DNA of 64,000 bases from Tigriopus japonicus (Eukaryota > Arthropoda > Copepoda > Harpacticoida > Harpacticidae). Below are positions 13,848-26,800 of the stretch, piece after piece. Position 1 is the first letter of the stretch. Each line of letters starts with the position of its first letter. The stretch is from the NCBI GenBank assembly GCA_010645155.1, contig CM021316.1, forward strand, positions 1,292,612 through 1,356,611, in the 5' to 3' direction. A program made the position numbers and the translations under genes. Below the pieces are notes generated by a model. The model was not told the origin of the DNA. It did not search any database and saw only the letters and a list, made by a program, of their open reading frames with translations.

Positions 13848-16800
13848 TTACATTTAACCTCCTGGATTTCTATTCTTATGCCTTCAGCCAATTATTTATG
13901 AAATGTCATTTGCAAGAACGAAGTACGAGTAATTTTCATTGTCAGTCATATTTTCAGAATCGTCGGAAATTTGACTTGTCCATTCAAAAGGAAAGTCAGT
14001 CATTTATATTTCATTAATGATGGCCTTGAAAGTGCAAGAAGCTGTGTCCTGTGAATCGTGATTGCCGCTTGCCATGAAAAGGTCGGAACACGGCAAGGTT
14101 CACCAAAGCAAGAAAGCTCTTCATGAACCAAAGGCAGGTAGGTCTTTGGGAAAGTACGCGTCTACCCTTTGGCAAAGAGCAAAATATCCCGGTTTGCATA
14201 TGAAACATTTACAGAATGCAACTGTGAGTCGTCTAGATGGTTCAACCTTTTCTTGTTGCATTGGCCTTTGAAGTTCTGAATTTAGGCCTTGTCAAGAGTC
14301 TTCGTTGTTTTTTATCCAAGACAAAAACGTTTTTTTGATTTTAATCTCTTATCCTGACATCAGAAAGAAGCCAGAATTAACCAGAATTTGGGCGATTTCC
14401 TTGATGTCATTTCTTACTGGATTGAATGAGTGATTGGCAAAGAGCTACCTCATTTTCTCTCTCATGACCACTTTGCTATTTGCACTCACGCCTGATGGAA
14501 CATGGCACAAATCGATATTATTTATTTGTCCTTCCAACTTCCGAGGAATATGTCGAGCATTATGAACTGAATTCGGGCAAACTCTAACAGTGAAAGTGCA
14601 AAAGATGCCGCGCACATTCTTGCCATTTCTGCCAAGGTCTTTGAATACCAGAATACAAACTCAGAACCGTTTTGGGGGATGATTTAAAGCAGAACTGAGA
14701 TCATCTAATCTCTCTGGCTTTGCTCTGTTTTAAAAATCGGAATCTTCTCGTATTTCAACTCCCACCATCTCAGCATGCGGGAGCACGAGAACTCCATTCA
14801 AAGCTAATAATATATCAAGGCTCGACTAATGATAATTACAGGTTTTCTTGCGTCAGTAGGTGTGTTAGGTAGAGGAGACTACGGGTGGGCTGAGATGGAT
14901 GTATTGGGTGCCATATTGGCCCATGATATTGCCCTCTCACATAAGTACATGTTACATAACCGTGTTTGGGTGTCTCCATCGACATAAATCTGGATTTTAA
15001 GTTCTCTTTTGAGTCGAATCACGTCGTCATGAATATTCAATGTCAATTCTACAATTCATAATTCGGTGCTCATCACCAGCCACACCCTCCATCAACGAAA
15101 TCTCATGACCTTCCATTGTGATTCCCTCAGTTTCTGAGGTAATCAAAGTCAAAAGAAATGAGTTGGCTTTCAGAACTATTTGGAAATATGTCAAAAACTT
15201 TGGCGTCTCATCTTGGAAATCCAATTTTGGCTTGAAATCACTCTGATATTATGTGAAAAAGAGGGATTTCCACATCCAAAAAAAGGCTATTATGCCACTT
15301 GAACACCGCTAATTTTGGTTGTATGTACCGTTGAGTCTGACATTTGCAGCCTGAATTGCTGACCACCTCACAGCCATGAACCAGCAAAGGATAATCGGAA
15401 TCCTCTCTGATTAAAGAGCACTCTGTTGGTAATCGATCACCAATCTCCTCTTTATCCACCTTCCATGGCCAAGTCGAACTCTTCCACACTCGCACATTGA
15501 TCACATTGAAACCATAGTTGCAACTGAACTAACTACTGAAGTCGCCACCGGACTTGAACACATTTCCAGATAGATTGAGGAGAGAGAAGTACTAGCTATT
15601 AATGTGGTTCTGCTTGCCACCATCCAGACCAGGTACTTAAGGGAGTTCTTAGAGGGTCAGGTACATAAATTGTGAATCAACTCAGTCCATGTTTGGTAAC
15701 ATGCTATGTATTTTTGTCGATGAAGATGCATTTCAATTTGGTTTTAGCTCGAACCAAATCAGGCTTGGAGTTTACGAAAAAAATCCCTAGATTGGATGGA
15801 TGCCTTGGTAGATAGCCTTCCATGGTCTGTCAGTCAATCTTATGAATGTGCATGACGTGGGAATCAGGTGCTCGTTTCTCTGTGGATAGTGCCAAATTTG
15901 AGGATCACTTTTATTTTGAAGTTTCTTCCATTGCCTCCTGCACTTCCCATTCGCGTGTGCCGGCATACTTCAATGGCCAACAAAAAAGAGGGACTCACTT
16001 GTAGTTTGGACAATCACCAAGAAGTACAGCCATAGGCCATTGCCATTCATCGTTAGCCATGATAATTCCCTTACCATTTCCCTGATCGTTTTCATACTGC
16101 TGACTGAATCACTCAATGGAGAGTCACCATCTTCATGCGGATCTGAAACTCTGAGACGCACAACAAGAAAAAGCCTTCTTGACACTCGGCCCAATGTTGA
16201 CAAACTGGAATACCAACATGCTTCCCAAAGAAGCTACACACTCACTCATTCACTCTTGGGTTCATTGCCAACATCCAACTACCCGCGACCATCACCATGA
16301 TCGGTCGAAAAACGCCCACGACAATCATCCAACTCACACTCGTAATATAACATGGATGCTTCTTCGTCTTAGCCTCCACACCTAACCAAGGCCCTCTACA
16401 TGAGCTTCTACCATTTGGAGGAGAAGGATCGACGATATTTTGGTGTCTCCCGCCTTCCCGAAAGATCCAGATCAATCAATTTTAATACATTTTCATCCAT
16501 CCGGTTAATCCAAAATGACTTCGCGAGATTTCAATTTCGTTCAAGTCGTCAGGCCTACTCTAGAAAGAAGTTCGCCATGGTCAAATGATATTGAGAACGA
16601 ATTGACATTCAACTTTATGGCCTCATTTCTCGGCCAAAAGAGGCCTTGGAATTCCTGGCATTGATAACGAGTTAGAGCTAAGAAGTTCACAGGCCGATTT
16701 GGCCATCTTACCTTCATCACTTTTCTGGATGAATAATTCTGAACAGGAACTACTTGAGCATCCAACCAGGTTTCAACACTAGATTATCAGGATCTCACTC

Positions 16801-19800
16801 TCTCACCTACTCAACGAAAACTGAAATGAGAGGGTGCTTTATTAATACTCCCGCTCTGATGTGATCGAAATTGTGTCCCCAATTGAAGTCCCTAGTGGCT
16901 GAGAGCGTTCAATGGCCTGGATTGTTTCCCCCGACGTGTTCTATGAGTACATATGATGATGAGCGAGGGGAGATGAAAAAAAATTAACATCTGTTTGGCC
17001 ACTTTTATTCAGTGGAGAAATTTAAAACCGGCAGCGTGCTATCTTCCTTGTTCGAACATTTTGTGACGGCTGTTCATGCGACCATTTTGACAAACGAAAT
17101 GAGGCCCTGAAGTTGAAGGCCTAAGGATGATGTTATATATTATGTACTGATTGTCTTCTTTGCGGCATCTTGTAAGTATTCAAATTCCGAAATCGTGGAG
17201 AAAAGGATTCTTTAAAAGACTTTCCTAAGAAGAGCAACGACCTTAGAATTATGGTTAGCTCCATCGTTACATAACATAACAAAAACTTTAATACCAAAAT
17301 GTTATTGGTGTTTCTCCCATCTGATTAGTGATTAATTCAGCAAGTCAACAAATCAACAGTTCAGACTTTATGGCTCTAAAACATTTGTTCTAACGGTCTA
17401 TGACAAAGCCACATTTGTTTCAAAAAGCAAGTGTGTTCAAAGCTTTAATGGTTGCAGATCATTGAACTATATAGTAGACAAGGGTTACGTCATAAAATCA
17501 CTCTGATTAAAGTTATTGATCTCTAAAATACCCAAGTTTTATGATGCCAATACCTACAACGATGACAAACCAAGAAAATTCAACTATTCCATCCACAAAC
17601 ATCAGCCAGAAATGCAGTCACGACGTTCCTCACAGACCCCATGGAATTGAATCTAGTAGCCTCAGCCAAATTAAATTGCTCTTTAACTCAGTCCCTGGGT
17701 GGTTACTACCAATCCCAAACACTACAACCACATTCAGGTGCTTAAAGCGTCAACCCCAAAACCACAGAAGCTACCTTTGACGCAACGTTTTGACGCACGA
17801 TTGTCACTTCAAAAACGCTTTGGCCAAGCTCAAGAATTTTCGGGGGCGTCAAACATCATCTGAACCAACCGAGAACTTGGATAGAGGGTTGTTGATGTTG
17901 TTTGGCTGGAAAATGAACTTCATGCGTCTCTGTCATGGGCACTATAATTAGTAGCTACAGTCCTGAATTGCGGTTTGATCCCGAACAATGGGATAGAGAG
18001 TGCCAATAGAATATTCGATTTGGCTGTGTTTGCAAATAATTTGCATAGCCCCCATTTCCTCGTTAGTTTATTCATGGAGTCCTGAGTGGCTGGCCGTGAT
18101 CAGGACATGAATTATTGATGTAATTGGCACGCTTACCCGCTTTGGAATCTTCGATTTTCCCAACCCCTTTGTCTTCCCAAGATCCTTCAATTGAACTGTG
18201 GACTGTGGAGGATTCAATTCCATCACCAAATTGGTTCAACCATCGCTTGGCGAGCTTCAAGAAGCCCCAACCCAAAAAGCAACCGCAATGTATTCTTCCA
18301 CTAGCTCTTCTAAACAGATATTGAGTCACTTTCGAGGGAATTGGCCCACCAACTTTCCTCTCTGTCTCTTCTTAATCTTCTAATGTTTCCAGACAGGGCA
18401 TGGATGAGAAGGCCTTTGCTCTTTCCAAGAGAGAAAAGCGAGTGGAAGAGGGAACCACGCAAGTCGACGGAAGCTTGGAACTCAAGGCAGGAACAGTCAA
18501 AGAGAATCCTAGAATGCCTAACTCGTATCGCTTTTGGTCTGCATTAAGAAAATTCAAGAAACACAAGAGCTTCATTGAAAAGTGGAGATAAGTAACCGCC
18601 TAGTTGTCAAAGCTTCAATCACTAAACATTTTTGTAATTGATAACGGAATGACTGAACTCTTGACCTGAATTCGAAATGCGCCTGAGAAAAAAATCAATT
18701 AATCGTTAAGGCTCGAAAAAAATACTGTCCCAAAACTTTTTTGGATCTTTATTTTGTGAGGGCAACTTTACAAAAAGGACAAGAAAATTGCTCCAGGGCA
18801 AATGATATGAAGATGAAGTACCAATACGTACATACACGTCAATACACCATTTTGAAAGCTTCTTTGAAATCAAATAACTGTTTTATTGAATTTTGCCATT
18901 CCATCAAGCCATTAGTTGTTTGTTGCTTTGGTTTTGACCTTTAGCTTTGCATTGCCCTCTTGGTATGTCAAAGTGGATGGCTTTCTAGTTTCCTTTTTTC
19001 TTTCTAAACAACTTTTTGCGGCATGTTGAAGCATTTAATCGAAACGATCAGATGCACCGCTAGAGGTCAGATCAGAGCAACAAGGTACAAAAACACAACA
19101 ATTACCTTACCTTTTTGAGTGTCAAATTTGCTTGCACTAATTAGAGAAAATTCCATTTACAAACACTACATTCAATGTACAATCAAAGCTGAATATAACA
19201 ATGTTGAAACGTATCGGCAGCAAAAAATTCGCTAACTCTAATGTGCTCTTTGGATTGAGTAATGGAATTGGGCCTGTTTTTCTCAGCCCACGCTCTCCTT
19301 CAAACCAAGCAGGGTCCTAGTAACTGTACGAAACACACACAGGCGGGTTTGGATCAGGATTCAGGAGTCCCAAAGGCGTTCTGGGTCACCCAAGACCCAC
19401 TCTCGTCTCTTGGACAAAGAAGGAAAAGAAGTCGATGATCCTCCCCTTTCTGGCAAAAGCGAGCGACCAAAGCACCAAAATGGAACCACCATTGATTGTA
19501 CATACGGAGTCTGAAATTGAGTTAGAGACGATACACTGAGGGTAAAGAGGTGTGCGTCGATGGCTTTCTCATACTTTTAGAGCAGTAACCTCAGCCGGAG
19601 TAAAAAAGATTTATGAACTATCTTGGCCAAGCCATTGTTGTCGGTCATTGGTGTTTGGTTGTCCCTGTCCTTTTTGGGATGGCTCTGAACCTTTCGCATG
19701 TGGAACAATATTCATCAGAAGCTTTAGGAACACAATGCAAGGTCACTCAAAACAAGAAGACTTGAATCAGGATACGTATATGGGTTGAAATAAAGCCTAA

Positions 19801-20991
19801 AGCAAATGTTAGGGCCTCATAACAATCAAAACAGTTCCTTTTTTGAATACCAGATGAGTTCGATTGAAGCGCTCAAAAACTTGATCATCCAAAAATGATG
19901 GATTGAATTATGTTTTGGCCCCAAATACGGTTTGGAATTTGATTTTAGACGTCTGATCTAGAGCTCAAAAGTAATATTTTATTATAGCCCTCTAGTCTGA
20001 TAAAAAAGAGGTATGAGGAAGCGTTAGAAGAATAACATTTTGGGCTTGAACGTTTTGGATAAGTTTATGAAGAGAAAAAGATCTTAGGCAGTTGTAATGC
20101 TGTCATCTAGAGATTTGTTTGGGCTTGATAACCCGTTGTGCAAACAAAGATGGATCCATAAGAGTTTGGTCAACGTTGACTGAACTTGCTGATTTTGTAT
20201 TGCTTCGATTGATCAATTCATTATTACCGTTGCTTTTATGGCCCGTTTATCTCCTTTTTGTTCTTGTTTTAACTTTAAGTGTTCATTTTTGTTTACTACC
20301 AACATTTTTTTGGCTTTTGGAAGTATTCTCGTATCAATATCAAATGGAACATTTTGAATAGAACAGGCGAATTTCAGCGAATTGACGTAATTGTCCTTCT
20401 TCCGACCTCAGCTTTCTCTGTTTAAAAATGATTATTCTTGCTCAAAAAGTAATTTAGCTTTTTAAATAATTTTAGTGTCTCTACATGGTGTGTGAAACAA
20501 GTCTAAATACTGTGGTTCAAATTATTGCTGGATGAAATGAAGGACTTTGAAGGACTGAATTGATTATTATCAAAAGAAATCGTTGGGTCGAACAAAAGAG
20601 AGCAAACCTAATGATATAAATGATTTATTTGTTTACAGGGGGAATCGTATTCCTTGTAACTGAAGTAAAATATGTTCCATTAAAAAATAAAGAACTAGAT
20701 GGCGCTGCTCATGATTGTAGTCTTGAAATTGCAAAACCTTCGTTTTCAAATCTGCGCTTCATTTGAGTCAAAAATGGTTTTTTGTTTCTTTAAATATGGC
20801 TTCTTCAATCAATAAATGCACTCGGTCTAAATTGGCCTAAACACTGAACTTTCTGAGCAGGTACAGTATTCCTCAAATAATAATCTTAAATCCACATAGT
20901 TTCACACTTAACCCCCTTATAGACTCAAGCGTTTAGGTTACGATTTCAACGCCTGTCATCTAATTTCAAAAATGTGCGCCTAATACGGTAT
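13848..20991. other. Long stretch without a recognised gene
   Basis: It probably contains the unresolved 5' exon(s) and promoter of the CAP-Gly gene. One weak candidate is ATG AAG|GTAAG on the minus strand near 16707-16712; its phase would fit, but it has only two codons and no independent support. Other frames are short and unrecognised. A SINE/LINE-tail fragment lies at 20630-20670. Confidence 0.4.
20630..20670 (+). repeat. Fragment of LINE/SINE 3' tail
   Basis: The segment TTTACAGGGGGAATCGTATTCCTTGTAAC matches, with a few changes, the tail found at 27690-27735, 36725-36770 and 45700-45745. It is degenerate and lacks a clear head or poly(A). Confidence 0.5.
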
Positions 20992-21287
20992 TAGTGATGG
21001 ACCGAAAGCACTTTCAGCCGAAATTTCGGTTTCGGTTATGCTTACCGAAACCGAAAGCAGACATAAAGTAAAAAAGATGGAGTTTGACAACGAAATCGAA
21101 AATTTTTTGATGCAAAAACCTCTGAAATTTGAATTTTCCGATTGTTCAAAATTTGCGACTACCCAACATCGAACACATGAGCAATTTGATTTTTTAAGGT
21201 GGATTTTCCATTTTTTTACCATTTTTTAGATAGCTACTTTCGGTTTCGGTTTCGGTTTCGGTTATGTGCCCTTTTGGTCCATCACTA
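20992..21287. mobile_element. Short inverted-repeat element (TAGTGATGGACC ends), 296 bp
   Basis: Begins TAGTGATGGACC and ends GGTCCATCACTA. Just inside both ends is a CCGAAA/TTTCGG-rich section, including a run of four TTTCGG units near 21240-21265. Same family as 9118-9360. No coding capacity. The flanking 8 bp do not match as a direct repeat, so the superfamily (hAT-like by its ends) is tentative. Confidence 0.65.
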
Positions 21288-21526
21288 CCTAATATTAAAA
21301 TTTGGTAAATACATAGATACAGGCGTTCAAACACAAATTCATCCCAAAATCTATGAAAAAATACAGAGATCAAATTTGCACGGAATGTATCGCTTTCAAA
21401 TTGCAAAACCTTTCATAATAAACAAGAAGCCCAAAAGCAAAACAAAGGCAAGAAGTGAGTCGAAAAAGCATTTCTTTATTTCCAATCCAAATCCGATTCA
21501 ATATCCATAGGACCATTGACATTAAA

Positions 21527-23803
21527 TTAGTTCCAATTGGCTAAATCGATTGGATACATTTGTGCATTTCCATGTTCAAACCAATTGATAAAAATGGGAA
21601 TCACGAGAGCAATTTGAATCATAACCAGAGTGAACCGTTGTAAGAATCCCATATACAAATCCACACTCTGGAGATAGAACCTGTCCCAGTTGGCCAAGGC
21701 CAAGCCTTCAGTACGAGCAAAGTAAGGCTCGGTCACACCCATTGTTCCTTCACTCCAACGCTCGATTAGATGTTGGGGATGAATCTGAAAAGAGATGAAT
21801 AAGATTTTAAAGAATGAATATAGTCATTAATAGAGCTCGGATTGAGATGCTGTTGTTTGGCCTAAACTTGCATTTTTAGCCCAAAAGTTGCAATATTTTT
21901 TGTCGCAAGTTGCTATTTTCTGGCCTAAAAATGTCTCTTTTTTGAATAAAGATGCTAAATTTGGTCAAGTTTTCATCTCAATTCTGGGCGAAAGTTTGTA
22001 GTGGTAAGTTTGTCTATTCTTTAGCCTTTGTCTTTCTTTAGAATTCAAGGCTCAAATAAAATCAAGAATCACTCTTGACACATTACGTTTGTGATTAATT
22101 TGGACTAATACCAAGGTTTTAGGTGTACTCGGACAAAGTATTTTTGAAATTGATTGACTCGTTCCAAAGTGTGATTTTTTTTGCAAAAACAATTCCCCAC
22201 CTATGGCACGCACCCTCAATTTAAAAAAAAAAAACATTTTTACTTTGAGCGCCTAATTGATGGAATAACTAAGGTTGCTGTAATGCATTTAACGACAAAA
22301 AACAAGGTGTTAAGGTAAACACTTGTACTTTTTAGGTAAATATGACCTCAAGTTAACTTTTGTCATCTCCTTTTTGTGACAATTTACCATTGACATTTGG
22401 GGACCCTAATCTTTGACAACCCTGCATACAGATTTAAAAAAAAAAACGTTGTACTTTATGGCATTCTTCGGCTCAGAAGATAGTTTAAAACTCCTCAGGG
22501 CTTATGGATTTGTGAAAAATGCTGATACTGTATTCTGATTCCAAAAAAAATCTTCCTGAGATTTTCATGGTTAATAACCCATGGAACGGGTGTCAGAATT
22601 TGAAAATGAGTTCCGAACTCCTGAAAAAGCGACGTTTCGCTGATTCATCCTTTGTAAAGCAAGACACACGCTTAAAGCATCCCTTCATAAGATTTAGTTA
22701 TTGGGGCCCAAGGACGCCCTTAGGTAAACGAGCTTAAGAACCCCTGTTTGAGAACAAGTCAGATCTCTCGCAAAATTCGCAAAATTTAAGATCACCGTTA
22801 AAATCCACTAGTTTTTTTCTTATTTGGAGTTGATGCCTCCCTTCAAAATATCTACTTTTTCAAAAAAAAAACCTAGCACCAACAATCCAAAAAAAAAATA
22901 ATGTTTTAAGGTGTAAATTTTTTTAGTAAAGATATTGGCAAGTGCCTGATATTAAAAAAAAAAAAGAATTTGATTTGCAATTGATTTATGAAATGAAGCC
23001 TTATTAGGAGGTTGATTTGGCACTCCGATAGACAAATGTTAATGACACTTGTTTCCACGTGCGAAGAATATTCTACACTATTTTATACCATTAGCTATTG
23101 ATTTACGTTGTCGAAAATGTAGATTTATATTGTGTAATTATTTTTGACGAGTAGTTTGCTCAAGAAAAGGATGAACAAGGTTCAAGGCACTTGTGCAAAT
23201 GTACATACAAATCTCCAATACTAGTTATAACAGATGTTAGAACAAATGATGCTCGTCATCTATTCCTACAAACTGCTTAACTTAAAAGGGGAAAGCACAA
23301 ATTCCATCCTTCGTAGTGCCCCCAATGAGAATCGAACTCATGACCCCTAGTTTACGAGACTAGTGCTCTGCCTCTGAGCTATAGGGGCTGACTGGAACAT
23401 TTTGTATGTAATATGGTTTTGTTTAAAGTGCTGATTTAAATAGCGATAAGTAATTTTTCTTAAGAGCAATTTACCAATTAACATCTTGGTTTATAATGCA
23501 TGCTCATGTCTAAATCATGCTAATACGGCTCTGGTTCAATCCCGTAAATTTAAAGTTCTTGGCAAACTCGCCTTTCCAAATGAGAACACGTAAAATATTT
23601 TAAACATACTAAAAATATTACGATTGTGTAAAACACATTATATCGAACCTATACACAGCTAACAAATATTCTAACTAAAAGATATCGTTTTAATAACTTA
23701 CCCCTGTGCCAAGGATCGATGATTCTGGTCCAACGGTTGCGATGGCCAAATGTTCAATGAACAATGACAGAAAAATACCCGCCACAACAAATCTCAAAAC
23801 CAT
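21527..23803 (-). CDS. Small secreted or single-pass membrane protein, unknown family
   Basis: Two exons: 23803-23702 and 21784-21527. The donor GGG|GTAAGT and acceptor TTTTCAG|ATT are both phase 0, giving 119 residues. Exon 1 encodes a hydrophobic N-terminus (MVLRFVVAGIFLSLFIEHLA) that looks like a signal peptide. Exon 2 has a charged stretch (HPQHLIERW), an aromatic-rich region and a membrane-type segment near its end (LVMIQIALVIPIFINWF), then a short polar tail. I do not recognise the family. The 1.9-kb intron contains tRNA-Thr(CGU) on the same strand and the LINE-poor AT-rich sequence around it. The start lies 95 bp from the start of MLH3, which runs the other way, so the two may share a promoter. 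Support is the agreement of ATG, signal-like segment, splice consensus and phase; expression is unproven. Confidence 0.65.
23317..23388 (-). tRNA. tRNA-Thr (CGU)
   Basis: On the minus strand the sequence folds as a complete cloverleaf: acceptor GCCCCTA paired with TGGGGGC, D arm GCTC...GAGC, anticodon stem CTAGT/ACTAG around loop CTCGTAA (anticodon CGU), and T arm ATGAG-TTCGATT-CTCAT, with discriminator A. All acceptor pairs are Watson-Crick or G-U. Box A and box B are intact. It sits in the intron of the small gene at 21527-23803, on the same strand. Confidence 0.93.
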
Positions 23804-23898
23804 GTTTTTAAAAATATAATTTCAGTGCGTCCAACCGCGTCTGAATAAATAGCCCAACCATAAACTATTGACTGTGGGATCAACAAACGTCATCCGGA
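23804..23898. promoter_or_regulatory. Putative bidirectional promoter between the small gene and MLH3
   Basis: Only 95 bp separate two divergent start codons. The interval is AT-rich and contains AATAAATAG and a CCAACCA motif, but no unambiguous TATA box for either direction. The call rests on the spacing; 5' UTRs must lie within or beyond this interval. Confidence 0.45.
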
Positions 23899-26800
23899 AT
23901 GCAACACGCTGACCCATCCCTTGTTCAGTCTAGCTCGAGTCAAGATGCCTCACTACACAATAGACGCATCTTGCCTTTGGGCAAATCGGACAGGTCAAAA
24001 TTGCGCTCCGGCGTAGCTCTGGTATCGCCAGCGAATGCGGTGGAAGAGCTAGTAAGAATGGATTTTTTAAATCTAATCTCCCACCACCACGAACTGATAT
24101 CATGATGGTTTCTTAAATTAGGTGCAAAATGCGTTAGACGCGGGAGCTAGCAAGGTCCTGGTCAAAGTGGATCTCGCATGTTTCAAAATCCGAGTTTTTG
24201 ACAATGGTCGTGGGATCCCTGGAAAGGATTTGTCGGTCATTGCTTCCAGGTTAAGATGATATATGAATGTTTGGTACTTTTTTCATTTTATGAAATGAGC
24301 ACGTATTTTCAGGTACAATACTAGTAAATGTCATGGGATGTTTGATTTGGAGCAAGGACTGAAATATTTTGGTTATCGTGGCGAGGCCTTGGCAAGTTTC
24401 CGAGACATGTCGGCTTTACTTCAAATTGTATCCAGATATCAAGATGGTATGTAAGAATGAAGTGAGGCAAATTTTTCAACACAAAATGTAGTTCGATTAC
24501 GTTAAAACTAGGACCAACACTGGTTGCAAACTTTGTGAAAGGAAAACGAAAGCCCGTGGAACCGTATTTTCGGCCTCAAAAGGCATCTGGGACCACAGTT
24601 TCCGTCATGGATTTCATGTACAACATGCCCGTCAGGTAAGACCAAGTCATAGAATAAAACAATGGGTAAAACCTTTCGTTGCTGCATCCATGGGAGCTAC
24701 CCATTGTACAATGTTCTAGAAAATATTTAAAGATTCGCATGGGTGGGAGACAAAATTTTTAACATTGCCACCAATGAGAATCGAACTCATGACCCCTAGT
24801 TTACAAGACTAGTGCTCTGCCTCTGAGCTATAGGGGCTGGTGATAGGTCAAATGCTCACTAATTCCAGATACACCTTATCTATGTGGGGTCCGTAGGGAA
24901 AATCAAGTAGCTTTCAAACTATATTAGCTGACTGATTTAAAAAGGTTCAAACCTGGAGAAGCTTTATTGTGGAAGGTCTGAAGCTTTTTAAGGGTTGGGA
25001 AGAAAGAAGATTTTTTTTTCTTAACAAAATCGGCATTTTAGGGCTAAATTAACATCAGATTAGTTATTGGCGGCGTTTATAAGCATTGAGAAGCATACAG
25101 AATTCAAGCATAATTTGGGATGTTAACTGCTTGCACTAATTCAAATAGCTCGAGACAGGTCAAAATAGCATGCCTTAGCTAAGGTACAGTTTTAGTTCAT
25201 AAGCTGTCCTTTAAACGCAACTTAAGAGTTGAAGCTTTTCTCAACCAAGGCTATTTTGACCATAGATAAAGTACACTCGAGCTATTTTGACTGTACTTTG
25301 ATATACTCAAACTTTGAATTAGTTCACTTAACATACGAATTTTTGTCTCGTTACTTAAGCTGCGTTTTGAGAATTATCAAACGCAGCTCATGTAGCGAGT
25401 AAATGCTTCGCGGGTCAATGATACAGTTTGCTGCGTTATGGATCAATGTGCTTCTTGGTGCCCTTAACAACTCACACATATTTAACCCCGCAAACTTAAC
25501 AATTTGACGGGAAAACAGCCATTTTTTTCCATCAATGTTCCTAATATTATTTTTTCTGCATAAACCAACGTCCTTGGCTAAACATTCTGATGAATTCTGA
25601 ACACGTCCTATTGTAAAAAATAGATGTGATCTCCTCATAAGCATTTTAGATTGAAATGTAGCAATAAGGTGTTTAGATCTGGACAATTCCGAAATACAAG
25701 AGGCTTCCCTTTCGAATTTGAAAGTTCGCTTACTCTTCAAAAAATCTTTGAAATTTTAGAAGAAACCTGATATCAGGATCCGTTGACCTGGAAGACATCC
25801 GATTGACTATGGTTGGATTGTCTCTTAGTCATCCTCGCGTTCACTTCTCACTCGAAAATGAGATCGGAAGTCACATCCTACTTGACACTCCTCCCAAGAC
25901 TTCTTTGGTGACCAAATTCACCGATGTTCTCGGGAAAAATTGGTCCCAATCGCTCAAAGAGATCAATGTTCAAAATCACGCATCTTGTTCATCTCAAATG
26001 ATCGAGCTTTCCGGAATCGTCGGAACCGAAGGCGCCTTAAGCAAGAACAAACAGTTTCTGTTTGTCAATGGAAGACTGTTGAAAAAGACAATCCTCCATA
26101 AAAGTGTTAATCAACTCTTCAAAAAGAGTGTAATGTGTCGACCCAATTTGGCCTCAAAAATCTCCAAGAGCCCTCGAAAACGTCATCTCGACAGTCCGGC
26201 AAAAAGCTCTCTCCCTTTGCAAGGTGTTTTCTGTTTGTTCCTGAAAGTTCCTCAAGACTCTTACGATATCACTCTTGAGCCCCAGAAGACCAGTATCGAA
26301 TTCAAGGATTGGGATGCTGTTCAAGACTTTGTTCAAACCCAACTTCTCAAGTTTTTTCGGGCTAATTTTCTCATGCCTCCGGATTCCCTGATCCAAGATC
26401 AAGACCCAAATATTCCCGAAAGAGAACCTTCCATAGACCTCAACATATCGGGAATCGACTTCCTAAACTCTCAGATTCAACCTTTACAATCGGAGGAGTC
26501 TCAAAAAACCGTTGAAGATAATCAATCCGATGATACCGATGAAGATATCTCCGATATCGAAAAAGACCAGGAAATCGAGATATCGAAGGATGATGTAAAG
26601 AAACCTTTCCTTCCGTTTGGATCAAGTCTTGTCAATGCTAGACATAGTGTTCCAGTGAAGAAACTCAAAATGGATCATACTCGCAAAACCCCTGAAAAAT
26701 TACATCAACCATCCACTAGTCAAGAAGTTGACGTCCCACTAATTCGCCGATCTAACATCCTCCCAATTGGTAAAACACCTTTCTTAAAGAAAACCAGAAA

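Noticed and set aside
16541..16765. Possible first exon of the CAP-Gly gene ending VMK before GTAAGA
   Set aside because: The longer frame has no ATG (it begins at TTG and has a TAA upstream); only ATG AAG remains, too little to call.
25351..25740. 129-codon minus-strand frame in MLH3 intron 4
   Set aside because: Antisense, no recognisable family; lies wholly in an intron and has no other support.
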